A stretch of 64,000 bases of DNA, taken from NCBI RefSeq assembly GCF_014633365.1, contig NC_068339.1:15585925-15649924 (forward strand), in the 5' to 3' direction. The position numbers were made by a program, and so were the translations under genes. The stretch's first letter is position 1. Each line of letters starts with the position of its first letter. Below are positions 1-12,410 of the stretch, piece after piece. The notes under the pieces are model-generated. The model searched no databases and was not told the origin of the DNA. It was given only the letters and a program-made list of their open reading frames with translations. Origin of the DNA: Diospyros lotus. Its lineage: Eukaryota > Streptophyta > Magnoliopsida > Ericales > Ebenaceae.

Positions 1-1166
1 ATGGGCTGGCTGAGGCTGAGGCAAGAGGCATGCCTTCCCCCACCATTTTTGTCAGCTTTGTTGGGTTGGGTTGGTTTTTGGGTACAATTCATAGGGGTCA
101 CGTCGGTGTTCCATGTCAAACACAACATTCTTGGTCCATGCATAATCGCTACTGCCTCGTCTTCATTGATAAAGCCTGGTTTCTGTCACCTCTCATCCCT
201 TGTCTTATGCCCCCTTCCCCCGCCTTTTCTTTTTAACCTCTAAAGGCGACCATATCTGCACGGGAGGAACGTAGGAATGGTAACGGGCGGATCCGGGTTT
301 TGCTCACCCCATCCCCGACTCCGATATATTTCGTACCCGTCCGGCTTCTAGCGGTCAAAGGGAGCTTAGCTTTTTAAATTTTGTGATGCGTCTGGTCTGG
401 CTAGTGACTACACTGAACGAGCTCTTAAGCTTTCAGCTAAATAGATAGCTCAAGAATTTGCGTATAGCAAGCTAATACCGACAAAGTAAAAAAAAAGAGT
501 CATATAAATTTAAAAATTCTAACAATCCTTTGTCTCGTTGTTGTTTGCCAAACCATAATCGCTATTTGTTGTATTCCATTAGGGGCTTGCTGTCATTGTT
601 TCTCTCACATTGTTCGTTGGAAAAAAAAAAAAAAAGAAACAATAGAGTTTTGATGTACAAATTATTGTCGTTTTGACATTTCTAAAACATTTCATATCTC
701 CAAACACAAAAACCACTAAAAGAATGTTTCTAAACCATTTTAGTAGTTTTAAAATTATTTTATAATATTAAAAACTCGTTTTCGATTTAAAAATACATAT
801 CTTGTTTCTTATGACCTTCCATATACATACATTTCTTGTCTTTATATATATATTGTGAATATATGTATATAGCTGTGATTGTGTATGTATGTATGTAAAT
901 ATGCAGAGAAAGAGAATGATGATAAAATGAAGGAATATTCATAAATTATATTATGTCTGTTTTTTTTTTAATTTATTATTTGTTTTTAATTATTAAGTCA
1001 TAATTCATAAATAATAAAATTTGTATTTATATTTAATTGAATAATTATTTTTATAATTTTTATATTAAAAATTAATTTACAAAAAACCCTATATTTTCTT
1101 TACACATTCTTCCCACGTTTTCATTTCATATTTTTTCTAAAAATGTTATTTTCTATTTATGTTTTA
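1..1166. other. AT-rich intergenic DNA, no gene seen
   Basis: No open frame here has coding character or resembles a known family. Positions 275-345 hold a short GC-rich stretch (GGTAACGGGCGGATCCGGGT and its partial complement) of the kind found at ends of plant repeats, but no termini could be fixed. The remainder is A/T-rich with poly(A) runs. Confidence 0.6.
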
Positions 1167-1875
1167 TATTGTATTTATTTTTTTTGGTAACGCTCAAAAC
1201 AGGCGCCCCTATCCCGGCGGCCCCACATCATAGGAGGGGAGTTAATTAGAACCCGAACTCCCTTGGTTTCGAACCTGAGAGCATCCGCACTTGTGGTACC
1301 TCCACGAGAGTGTCAAAGTCACTTGGGCTAAGCCCTGAGGGCGTATTGTATCTATTTTTTCTGTTTATTTGTGTGCAATCTAGAGAAGAGGCATTATTCA
1401 TTTTCCTAATTAGATCTCTATCTCTTCTCAGTTGTGATGGGTTGTAGAGTTTATAAAGTCAGAACCTCTAATGCATAGAAACACTGAAAGTGTGCTGTTT
1501 TGATATTTTTAAAATATTTTTTTATCATGAAACATTAAGAAATACAAAAAAAATAAAAAAGTTTTTGAACAGTTTTTGTAATTTTGAAAACATTTTAGGG
1601 TCGTTTTGTAATATTAAAAAAAATATTATAAATGTGTATATGTTCTATAATATTAAAAACGGAAACAATTTCTTCTCTCTTGTCCTAGAAATTATGATAC
1701 AAATAAAAATAATTTATGTTTATATTTACTTAAATGGAGGATTGGATTTATGTTTATATTTGATTAAATAATTTTTTTTAGAATTTTTTATATTAAAAAT
1801 TATATTCACAAAAATATCTCTTTATTTTTTTTATTTTTTAAAAAAATATTATTTCTCTATTTATATTTTCATCTA
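1019..1875. repeat. Diverged direct repeat pair about 727 bp apart
   Basis: The stretch 1019-1165 and the stretch 1746-1875 resemble each other through a shared run (TTTATATTTRATTRAATAATT, then a T-rich segment, then TTTTTATATTAAAAATTA, then a TATTTTCTATTTAT-like tail). The copies differ at many positions. A SINE sits just beyond the left copy. The unit could be an old LTR pair or a local duplication; no TG/CA ends or flanking duplication were found. Confidence 0.4.
1180..1343 (-). mobile_element. tRNA-derived SINE, minus orientation
   Basis: Read on the minus strand, the element has a polymerase III B box (GGTTCGAAACC), a weaker A-box region upstream of it, and a terminal TTACC followed by an A tail that appears as a T run on the plus strand. 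It is flanked by a 13-bp target-site duplication, TATTGTATTTATT at 1167-1179 and TATTGTATCTATT at 1344-1356, with one mismatch. It is a non-autonomous retroposon that depends on a LINE for mobility. The family is not named here. Confidence 0.75.
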
Positions 1876-2246
1876 ACTTAGATTAAACCCCATTGGTTCC
1901 ATTGTGTTTTTCAATTTTTAATATTTTATTTATGATTATATTTTTATATTTAGCTTGATATATATATATATATATAAATCTATTAATTGAACATAAAATT
2001 AACATTTTATTAATTAAATATCAAATTTATCATATAACAATAGTTAATATATGTTACAATTAGTCTCAAACACAATTAGTCAAATTTCTTACCTAAAAGT
2101 CACATTCCAACAACATTATATGCCAAAATTAGTCAAATTTCTTCTTATCATGTTACAATTTTTTATAACCTTTAATTTCACATACACACAACTAATATGT
2201 GTAACAATTTAAAATATAATTTTATTTAACTTTAAACACTTCAGTG

Positions 2247-2530
2247 ATGTTCTTTTTATTGTTTTTAAATTATTTTTAATATTTAATTTTTTAAAATAAT
2301 AAAAATGTGTTTATTTTTATAATCTTAAAATCGTATCTTTTTTTTAAAAAAAAAATTGTTAAGAAAACTTAAAATAACAAAATGTGATTTTGTTTGTTTT
2401 CATCATAAATATGCTTAAAATTTTTAAAATACGAAAAATATTATAGACAAAAAAAATACATTTTCAACAATCTCAAAATAAATATTTAAAATATAAAATT
2501 AAAAATAAATTTAAAATTTAAAATTAAAAC
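2247..2530. mobile_element. MITE-like repeat, related to the one at 20285-20755
   Basis: This segment begins GTTCTTTTTATTGTTTTTAAA and continues with a T/A-rich body and an inverted AAGAAAACTTAAAATAACAAAA motif. The same order of blocks recurs at 20285-20755 (GCGTTCTTTTTGCTG, then TTTTTAATTTTTAATTTTTT, then AAGAAAACTCAAAACAACAAAA). Two dispersed copies of the same order indicate a repeat family, probably a non-autonomous DNA transposon. Ends are uncertain. Confidence 0.4.
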
Positions 2531-2557
2531 TTAAAATATGAATTGAACAATCTCTAC

Positions 2558-3314
2558 TGGGAGTGTTCAAAAAAATTGCAAAATCGTGGAAATCGACCGA
2601 ATCGAATCGCACCGCATCGCGCAATTTTTTGAGATTAGCGATCCGACACGGTTTGAGAATCCTCAAACCATGCAGTTTATGGTTTGAAAATTTCTCGATT
2701 CGGTTTAAAATTGAACTGCGGAGTATAATGTAATAATAAAAAAAATTATAAAATAATTTATTTTCAAACTAGAAAAATAGATGATCAAGTAAACAGATTG
2801 TAAACAATCTGTTCTGTTTATATATAAACAATCAAACAGATTGTTTTTACAAACAGTTTGTAAAACTGTTTTTGTATAAACAGATTACAGATTGTTTATA
2901 CTAACAATTTGTAAAAACAGATTGTTTATACAAACAGTTTGTAAAATTGTTTGTTTATATATAAACAATCAAACAGATTGTTTTCAATTGTTTGAAGTTA
3001 ACAATCTCTTTACAGATTGTATAAATAAAAGATTATTTTATTTATTTTAATTTATGAATTGAATAGTTGATGAAATAATTTATTAAATCATAAAAATCGT
3101 ACTACGAAAATGAGTGGATTAATATTTTAAATGATTTGAACAAATCATAGGAATTGTACCAAATCGCACTGCAAAATGCAAAATGCGATGCGATTCGGTG
3201 CAATTTCTGCTTACCAAATTAGACTGCACAGTTTAATTTGATAAAAAAATTATACAAATAATTTGACATATTAATAATGTCAAAAATCAATTAAATCAAA
3301 CCGTGCATACCCTA
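2558..3314. mobile_element. hAT-type non-autonomous DNA transposon (757 bp)
   Basis: The ends are TGGGAGTGTTC on the left and GTGCATACCCTA on the right (reverse complement TAGGGTATGCAC), which resemble hAT terminal repeats. Exact 8-bp duplications ATCTCTAC flank it at 2550-2557 and 3315-3322, the length expected for hAT. The middle (about 2780-3000) is a dense array of direct and inverted copies of AAACAGATTGTTTA-like words that can fold into hairpins. It holds no open frame. Mobility would require a transposase from elsewhere. Confidence 0.75.
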
Positions 3315-3322
3315 ATCTCTAC

Positions 3323-5442
3323 AGCTTTAAAGTTGTACAGAACTGAAAATAGGCCCAATCCCAATGTCTATTGGAATCTTTGACTTGCCTCCTCATACCC
3401 TAAGGAAAAGAAAAGAGAACTTTTCTTGAAGCATAAATAATTGAAGCATTTCTTTCTTCCTTATTGCTGATGCGCGGCTTTGAAATTGAAATTATTGGGC
3501 AGCCAGCAACCAGCAGCCAGAAGCCAGCAGCCAGCGGCTGGTAAGTTCTCTTCTTGCTGCGCACACAGCAACCAGCAGCCCCAGCAAGTCCTCCGGTTTT
3601 GAGCCGTCATCATCATCTTCCCAAAGACCTTCTCTTATATATTATTTTATTCTTTTTTTGTGCATTGCATGATGCATAGTTTAGACAACATTCATACAAA
3701 CATTGCGTAATTTATTTGTTGGGGAGGGCATAATCATTACCCTGTCAACTGGGTGGCCAAAATATAATTTTATCTCTATTTATTTTATATATAATTTTAA
3801 GAAAAAAAAAAGCCTTAATTAGGTCGAAGTAATAGCTAACACGTGATGCCTTGACGGCTAATTGATACTAAAAAAAGTAATATTATTAAAATGTGTATAA
3901 TGTTGATTTCGAAACAAATAATTGACAAGTGACGTCTTTGAGTGAACTAATAGAAAATTTGAGTATGACACTAAAAAAGCAATATTACTAAAATTTGTAT
4001 AATGTTGATTTCAAAACAAATGACATATGCCACTTGAGAAAAAGAAATTCATCATAGATTACACATCATATGTGCTATTTTGTCATATTGTATGTGCTAT
4101 TTTCAACCACGTGCACTCAAATGAGTAATAGATTATGCATCTTCATGGTGTGAGTCTTGCTTATACAAGTACCCTTTTATGATCTTTGACTATGTTGTAA
4201 CTCAAGATTTGATGCTTGCTAGAAGGTTATGATTGATGTGATCCTATGAAACATGACTAGTGATGTAGGCTCACCTATTTCATAGTAAACATACACACTT
4301 GAATATAGATCGTACGAAGGAAACAAACGTCTTTCTTGTTTTATAAGCAATCGAAAATCCTACAATGCGAATAAATGTCTTAAATAAGCGAAAACAGAAG
4401 ACTTATTGGGCTAGCAGTCCCTTAACGGGCTAAGTTTACAAAACAGAATAAAGAAACGTTTAAAATAATGAACTAAAAACACAAAACTACAGTTTTGACA
4501 TTCTAAATGATTTCAAATAGCCAAAATTCATCATGCGTCACAGCGTAGCTTTTAGAAATGGGGTCATGGGCCCAAAATGGACACCGTATGCAAAAATTAC
4601 GCTCATTTCTTTGAACATCGACTGTCGAAACATTCTAAGTATGCAAATGCTTGTTCCTCCGTATTAGACTCACGAACCTTATCAAGTAGAAGAATAATTA
4701 AATTATTGTGTAATGACATTGGGGCAAATGAAGATATTATGATATCACGTCACAATAATAACACCACTACATGTAAAGCCATAACATTACTCGAGGTTTT
4801 GATATAATCAAGAGTTCATTATTGATTATGTTTATGGTTAGATCATGGTTTTGAGTTATACACTCACAAGTGATTAAAATTTGTTCAATGATGTGATTGG
4901 ACGTGTTTGAGGTGTATGAGAGACACTATTGGTTGATGTTTTCACTTTTCATACCAACATCTAGTATAAAACTCCTATCTATAAGTGTTTTCTACAGTTA
5001 CATAGTGTATTTTATCAGTATAATAGATATGTATTGGTGTGTAAATTGAGATAGGATATATGAGTGTTTCTATATATATATTCATGCCTGTGAATGTGAG
5101 ATGATAGAGAAATATGATTGTGTCCACATGGACTAGATTATTTACTAGTGATAATTATCTTTTACTCGAGGGAAAATAAAAAGATATTAGATAAATTATC
5201 TAATTATCTCTCTTATTTAAGACAATTGAGAGATGATTTATTTTATTTTTCTATTAACAACAAAATTTATCTCCTCACTTATTTGGGATAAGTGAGTGAC
5301 TAATTTATCTATATCACCAATTATCTATAAATAGATGCCTCTTGCCATAGATTTAACACAATTTTCTATACAAATCTATATCTCTGCATATTATCCAAGA
5401 AAAAAGTCTTGAGAGACAAAAAAGATGACCAACGAGCTTTAC
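3323..5442. other. Intergenic, no gene seen
   Basis: There is no coding signal. It holds a CAGCAGCCAG-rich imperfect repeat at about 3500-3585 and a two-copy tandem duplication at 3867-4021 listed separately. The rest is unremarkable AT-rich sequence. Confidence 0.6.
3867..4021. repeat. Two-copy tandem duplication, period about 103 bp
   Basis: A run of about 52 bp starting ACTAAAAAAAGTAATATTA and ending GTTGATTTCGAAACAAAT at 3867-3919 recurs at 3970-4021 with about five differences. Confidence 0.7.
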
Positions 5443-5745
5443 TGAATGGGGGTAGAAAGACTAAATTGCCCCCGCCCACTCTATAAATTTGCAAGCCACT
5501 GTCCTGCTCTCTCATCTCCCCTCGCATGGCTGTCGTTGCTCTCGGCTCGCCATAGTGCATCGCTGCCTCGTCTCTGTCGCCTCACTGCCATCACCACCTC
5601 GTCGACTGTCGTTGCACTGCTAGGCAAGGCGAGGCGGCGATGGCAACGACTGTGGCCATGGGAGGGGAAAAGAGAGAGTAAGGCAATGGCTTGCAAATTT
5701 GCAAAGTGGGCGGGGGCAATTTCGTCTTTTTGCCCTCATTCGATA
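5443..5745. mobile_element. GC-rich element with long terminal inverted repeats
   Basis: The left arm (TGGGGGTAGAAAGACTAAAT, then TGCCCCCGCCCACT and an AAATTTGCAAGCCA block) is matched in reverse complement by the right arm up to about 5745. The match extends more than 100 bp inward, ending in CT-rich and CGCC-rich sequence near the centre. No transposase is encoded. Long inverted arms suggest a Mutator-like or foldback element, but no flanking duplication was convincing. Its GC content is far above its AT-rich surroundings. Confidence 0.55.
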
Positions 5746-8350
5746 ACTGCGTCTGTAAGGTTGTCTGACCCTGTAGAATGACTTATTATCCAAGAGTCAA
5801 GCTCTCTAGTGTTTATATCATGGACGTTATGTGTCAAAAATTTGTTTTATAAAATGTTGAGAAACTTGTAATACAAGCATGATGCTAGCTAGAGTATTGA
5901 GGTATGTAAACAATATATTGTTTTGCTACATGTAACTAATGTTGTCTATAGTTCCTTCATTCTCTAGACAAATGAAAATGAACAGAATTAGTTAAGAGAG
6001 AATATAATATCTATACATCTCATCTTAAATATTGAAGATAAGATATCACGTAAATATATATACAAATCTTTTTGATGATATCAAAGAAAATAAGAAATAT
6101 ACGTAGAACAAGTTGCCACATCACCGTAATCATGCTGGAAGTCAAAATACTAGTCAATGCACAAGTTGATTTCGAATGACCACTTATATTGAGGAAGTCA
6201 GACTCTAATTAAGTAGATAATACTTCTTGAGACATCTGAACTATAAGCAACCTAAATGAGACCCAATCTAGATAAAAGACAATTAACGAAATAATCTCCA
6301 AATTAAGATAGAGATAATCTTCACAAAACATAATTTGAGTAAAAGAAGCTTTTAGAGCTATGCACCTATATGATAAGCCCTTTTCTAGAGATAATTACCA
6401 CAAGATAAACCCTTATGAGGCAAATCCCTACATTCTCTAAAGTAAGTAAATCCTAGCCCAACAAAGGGAATGACATGATGGACGTCCTGAGCCTTTTTAG
6501 TGGTATATATTCTAATCTCTATGAACTTAGAATAAGATAAACCGATGATCCTTTATCCTAAATCATTCTCAAACCAACAAAATTAAGAGAAACAACTAAT
6601 TTTCCGCGTTATGGACAAAGACAACTAATTCTCATTGTGATTCTTATCATAAACCTTGACCCTGAAAGGTATATAAAGATCACGAGAGGTGAGCTAAAAG
6701 CACGATATTATATACTATTCCCACCAATTCATAAACTATCTCTAAAATTCTTTATTAACTCAAGTATCATATTGGCATCATCCCAATCAAGTTTTAAAAT
6801 AATCATTCTTATTTCATGTGTGTAGCAAGCATAAAACTATATTTTAATTTCGAACGAAACTTACAAAATTCAATTAGTAACTAACTCTTAATTACATCAT
6901 CATCTTCGATGCATCACCTTTAACAAAATAATATTTAGGGATGTGAGTAAGCCCATCTCGATCATAAACCAAACTAATTATTAATCAAATCAACATATCC
7001 TAAGGTTTTGTTTTTCTTGCCCAATTTATCAATAATTTATGATTTTCTCAACTCACCTTACAAATTTCATTGGCTTGATAACCCATAAAACTATTTTGAA
7101 AGATATCCAAGTCGCTCCTCAATATATGCAATCATTAGCCTTCGGACCGCGTTTGGGTTTTTGTTGATTTCCGCAAAAATTGTAATCAAAATAATATGAT
7201 AACGCTGGTTTTGTAATTTATGACTTAAAAAAAAGAAAAGAACTTTTCAATGTATGATTTTTAGCTAATCATAGTAACTGATCAGAATTTGGTATATAAA
7301 TCTTAACTTGTATGACAATACAAATGTCATTTAATGGAAATTATAAATAGGCCATATATATATATATGTATTTTGGAACCGATGGTCAAATTCTCACTCC
7401 CCTAAGTATCTTTAAAACATTTATTAAAGAGTAATAGGAAATTAATGCGAAGACTGTTAGCTAAGAAGGGGTCAAGTGTTGAAATCAATGCGATTTCTTG
7501 ACTTAATTGATTGCCCAATTTGTAGGGCAAACTGCCTCCGGTTGTAGGAACAGATATTTCTTTTTTTTCTTCTTTTTTTTGGTTTTCCCACACAATGTTA
7601 CATCCTTCATTTACCTTGATGATTAAATATAATCATATTGAGAACACCCCACCCATGGAGAAATTTGCAACACGTTTAGCTATTTGTGTGTGTGTGTGTG
7701 TGTATATATATATAGTCTCATTTTTGTTTTTGTTTTTTTGGTGGGTCTGTCTTATATATATATATATAGTCACATTTTAATTGCTTCAAATAGTGGTTAC
7801 ATTTTCTTCTATTACCTTGGTATATATCAACCCATCAATAAAGTCTAATATGTGTAGCACACTCAAACAACGGCGGCAATGTGTTTTCATTGAAAAAAAA
7901 AAAAAAAAGACTGAAGTTTTGTCACACTCTTGCATGGGTTTAGTACCATTGAAATGATTTACTAGAAATATATAATTTAATTTTGAGAAGCAAACTAATT
8001 AAATAGATTTAATTAATTTGTTTTTCGTTTCAATGAAATAATTAAAGGTCAACCTCAAGTAATGCAAACGAGGAGTTATATAATTTGACCGTATTAAGGG
8101 GGGTTAGTAGGAGACAATTTCACTGACTAATGCACAGTAACAGTATTTTTTTCCTAATAATTATAAGAAATTACTGATTTTCAACTTAATTATTACATAT
8201 ATATATTAAATTTCTAACTCATGCTTTTGAGTTTTAACTCTCTTCCCTATATATCATATTAATGTGTTCATCACATTAAGTAGTTGGGAGTTATGCTAAT
8301 TAATACATCATTAAAAATCTGATACCAATAGTAACCAATGACTCAAAACA
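5746..8350. other. Intergenic, upstream of the HD-Zip gene
   Basis: No gene was recognised. A (TG)n run lies at about 7687-7703, TATATA runs lie at 7360-7370, 7704-7714 and 7754-7768, and a 16-A run lies near 7893. The last several hundred bases form the HD-Zip gene's promoter region. Confidence 0.55.
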
Positions 8351-8355
8351 AACCC

Positions 8356-8362
8356 TATAAAA
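8356..8362 (+). promoter_or_regulatory. Probable TATA box of the HD-Zip gene
   Basis: TATAAAA sits in the context CCCTATAAAACCCC, 95 bp before the chosen start at 8451. Transcription would begin at about 8386-8390. That places the upstream in-frame ATG at 8373 before the transcript start and favours 8451 as the translation start. Confidence 0.6.
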
Positions 8363-8450
8363 CCCCTCCTTCATGACCTTCTTTTTCTCAGTTGTGAGAA
8401 ACTTCTTCCATCTTTCCGGCTGGCCAAACAGTGGGAAACCGCAAATTAAG

Positions 8451-9921
8451 ATGGGGATGGGAGACATAGATGATGATCAAGAGAGATGCAACACAGGGCT
8501 AGCGCTTGGGATTGGAGTGGGAGAATTCATGCCCAAGAGGAAGAAGCAAGTTGTGTGCTTGGATCTCTCCTTTGCTATTCATCCCAAGGAAGAAACCATA
8601 ACCATTGATGCTGATGATTACAAGACGGAAGGGTCCAGTTCCAAGACAATTGAAGAAGACAAAGATTGCCTCTCTCATGGAGCGTCTCCCAGGCACGATC
8701 CTCCCCGCTTCCCAAGGAAACTCAGGCTCTCCAAAGATCAACAAACTACCCTTGAAGAAAGCTTCAAACTGAATAGAACCCTTAATCCGGTATGCATTCA
8801 TTTCCCATCGTACAGTTCTCTCTCTCTCCCCCCCCCCCCCCCCCCCCCCCCCAATCAATCGATCCATCAACCGATCGGTTGATCGATCAATTTTCACACT
8901 ATATATATATATATATGTGAGGATCTAGAAATGGAGCAGTGACCGACACTATTCTTATTATGACGGTACAATCTCACTAGACTGCACGTAGTAGACAATC
9001 TATGATCAACAACCATACATAATAGAACTAACCTAAGGGTGTTCATCAACTAATCAGAATAAAGAGTTTCAAATTATTCTGACTGTGATTCATATCTCAT
9101 CATTCAAAATAGTTGATGAACTACTATAATGATTCTGGTTATATATATATGGAGCTTACACAACTTAGTGAGCACACAGTTTTATTAGGGGATATTGTCG
9201 ATCACAGCTCTATTTTTTGGCTATGAAAAAATATTATCAAAGTGATGCAATAGAGGTAATAGCTAGCCTAAAGAGAATTGACTGGCTTGCAGGCTCAGAA
9301 GCAAATCCTAGCTGAGACATTGAATCTACGGCCGAGACAAGTAGAAGTATGGTTCCAAAACAGAAGAGCAAGGTATGTAGGATGCCATTTTTTGTAGTAT
9401 TTTTTGTATAAAAGTTTTATAAATATAAAAAAAATCAATACATGGGTTTTGTGTAAAATTAAATTATATATAAAGGGTATTTTTTCAATTAATTAATAGA
9501 ATTTGATTTATTTATTTTTTTTACTTTTTTGGTTGGTAGAACGAAGTTGAAGCAAACAGAAGTGGACTGCGAGTTCTTGAAGAAATGCTGTGAAAGTCTG
9601 AGCAACGAGAACCGGAGATTGAAGAAAGAGTTGCAGGAGCTGAAATCTCTAAAGCTGGAGCACTTCCACCGCCCTACTCCTCCGCCGGCGCCGGCGCCAT
9701 TTTACATTCAACTTCCCAAGGCGGTGACTCTCACCATGTGCCCTTCCTGCGAGAAAATTGTTAACAAAGATGGCACTCATGTTGTTGCTGCTGCAACTGC
9801 TACACCCAAGAAGGATGATGATGAAGCCAAGGTAGAAGAAGAAGAAGAAGAAGGCGGAGGAGGAGGAGGAGCAGCAGCAACAATGGTTATGGACGTGGTC
9901 CATCATGATTCTGATAACTAA
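8451..9921 (+). CDS. HD-Zip class II homeodomain-leucine zipper transcription factor
   Basis: Nuclear DNA-binding protein of a plant-only family; class II members usually repress transcription and act in shade-avoidance and auxin-linked development. Exons are 8451-8789, 9293-9372 and 9540-9921 (266 aa; all junctions GT-AG and in frame). The N-terminus ([10 protein letters not shown], residues 13-22) matches the class. The homeodomain spans about 85-143, is split after residue 113, and keeps the recognition helix [13 protein letters not shown]. The adjoining leucine zipper (about 143-178) includes [13 protein letters not shown]. The class II redox motif CPSCE is at 207-211. An EAR-like LDLS occurs at 37-40 (weak). 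The tail is low-complexity: Glu run, Gly run, Ala run. The ATG at 8451 is chosen over 8373 because of the TATA position and the family-typical MG start. HAT9/HAT22-type proteins are the nearest by recollection; no single orthologue is claimed. Confidence 0.93.
8828..8883 (+). repeat. 25-C homopolymer and 18-bp palindrome in HD-Zip intron 1
   Basis: A run of 25 C begins 38 bp after the exon 1 donor site. Fourteen bases after it lies the perfect palindrome ATCAACCGATCGGTTGAT at 8866-8883, which extends outward with mismatches. The C run may be mis-sized by sequencing. Confidence 0.8.
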
Positions 9922-12410
9922 GCCTACTGATTTAAGCTACATATGCTGTTTGAGTTAAACAAAGCTATTCTTTCTTTCTTTCTCTACGTCTTTTTAGTTT
10001 TTAATATAATTAGAGTGATTAAGCTGTTGCTCCAATTTTATTTATTTTTAATCTATTTACTTTTTTTTAATATTAGACCTTAATTTACGATAAACAACCT
10101 CACTAAGGTTTACAAAACTCAATTTTAAGGCTTCAAACTAAGTAGCACTACCATCTACTGGTAGCCAGGTTACAACTATAATGGTATTAGTTTTAAAAAT
10201 TAGTTTATATTACGTTGTAAAATTAATGAATTAATTTGGGTGAAACGATGAAAAGAAATTGATATATAATTTACTTTACCAATAGTTGTCATAAGAAATA
10301 TGTATAATTTATTGTTTGGATAGGTTAAGAAATATGTATAGTCGGCATGTGAAAAATTATGCATGCACTAATAAGTTTGATAAATTCATTTTATTGTGAT
10401 TTTACTTCAAAATACAAGAGGGTTGTGTGTTAGTATCTTTTGTTTCTTTTTTATTTTTATGTTTTGGATAGATGCATGAGACTAACCAATATCCCAAAGA
10501 ACAAAGCCTAAAAGGGGAGGAAAAAAAAAAAAAACCCTACAAGCAAAGGCATCAAATTAGAGCATCTACACATTACAAAAAGAAAAAAAAAAAAAAAAAA
10601 AACCTTAGAGCAGCATATAGAGATAATTGGATTAGTTTTAACATTCCTTGAGGGGTTATGCATTATTAGTTACTCTAATAAAACTTAAGTTAAATTTAAC
10701 AAATTATTCCATTCTCAATCTAATTAAAAATGTATCTTTTATCGCAATTATTAATACTTTTTCCTTTTATCTCTACTTAATAGTGGAAAATATTTGTTCA
10801 TATTTATCAAAAAATAATGGAATCCTATTGAATAAAATTTCAAAGTTGAAGCTTATTTAAATAACTTAAATAAAAAGACATCAAATGTTCAAACCTAGAT
10901 ACTCTAAAAATAAAACAAAGAAAAAGGTTATATAAATAATAGGTGGGCCAAAGGTAAGGCAACAACAGTTACTATGGATTATTCTGCATTAATTAATTGG
11001 ACACTAATCAAGGATTCGAGGGTATATATTAAATGAGCGACCTATATTACACAAGAATAACTGATGAATTAATTCATGACTTAATTGATTGATTTGACTA
11101 ATTAGAAAGACTCGAACAACATGCGAACAACATGGTCAAGGTAACTGCCCACTTTCTTTAAATGTTGGTCAGGGCTCCCATAATCAAATATTGCTGCAAA
11201 ATAAATGAGGTATATATAGAGAGACATTCTTGGGTACGTACTGATACATATTGTGTATCATAAGGTTTTGATATATATAAATACGACTGTTCCTCTAGAA
11301 ATTATATTTACTCTTCTTATTGTTCAAAAATTATAAAAGATTATCACTCATCTTAATTAATTAGGTTTATGATACATAAAAATACTTTTGATGTTTTATA
11401 TATATTTGAACATTTTTTTTTAACCTCCATTTAATAGAGGGGGAGTTAGTGTATTATATTTTTGAAACATGGGTATGCATGAAATCTTGAGGGTGTTAAA
11501 TATAATTTACTCTAATTTTTTTTAGTTATAACATTATTTAACAGAGTGGCATTTTTATAATTAGGGAGTAAATTTAGTTAAATTTTTGTTTATGGTAATT
11601 CAAATCAGTGGGCACAAGTCGTCATTTCATAATCATGAAACATGCTGTGTGTGTGCCTGAAGGGGAAGGGCGATGATTAAATTCAACACATAGCCTGTCC
11701 TATCTAAGGTAAGGTTAGGTTCACTTCCTTTTTGGTGTAATGTGTGAACCCGCCACCCCGCCTCCCCTCCTATGACTTTCGCATTGTAGAAATAGCCTGC
11801 CAGTAGTCCTTTAATTTGCCCTAAACCTATCTTTAATTATTGCACACATATAAAGTGTAATGGTTACGAGTGGAAAAAACAAAAAAACAAGAAGAGAGAG
11901 AGGAGGAGGAGGAGCAGAAGATTGGAAGTCAATGAAATTGACTTACTTAATTGGATGGTAAATACAAGCATAGAGCATTAACTTAGCAAACAGCAAAAGA
12001 AGTGCCCCCAACTTAAATGAATACCTAATCATATTAATAATTAATTAATATAATACAACAACGTACCAAAGTCTTTATCCCACTATGTGAGGATAATAAC
12101 AATAATTTCCTCAACTCGTGCCATAATCTACTTGTAGCAAATTTAATGTGAACATTTTTTTTTTTTTTTTTTATAGAATTTGAATATAAAGCTTGTTCCA
12201 AACATAGCCTAAAGCAGCAAGTGGTTCTCAATTCTCAAACTTGATCCAAATCCAAAGGGTTCCCAGTGCCTTCTCCCACAGCAGTGGCCCAATGTGAGTA
12301 TGAATGAAGAGGAGCAAGTACATTTTGCCCAAAACAAGATGCTGAAAGCTCTGCTGATCCATCCAATCTGCTTGACCATATGGGTATGCTTAATTGTGCT
12401 TGCTCCATTA
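9922..12410. other. Between the convergent 3' ends of the HD-Zip and TBL genes
   Basis: This holds the 3' untranslated regions of both genes and AT-rich DNA with A runs near 10520 and 10580 and a T run near 12155. No further gene is supported. Confidence 0.55.

Noticed and set aside
5446..5781. 111-codon plus-strand open frame
   Set aside because: It spans the GC-rich inverted-repeat element and has no family resemblance; GC-rich sequence simply has fewer stops.
8373..8450. Upstream in-frame ATG of the HD-Zip gene
   Set aside because: It lies about 11 bp after the TATA box, before the likely transcript start, and adds residues not typical of the family.
8499..8897. 132-codon frame antisense to HD-Zip exon 1
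   Set aside because: Shadow of the sense exon; its Gly run comes from the C homopolymer.
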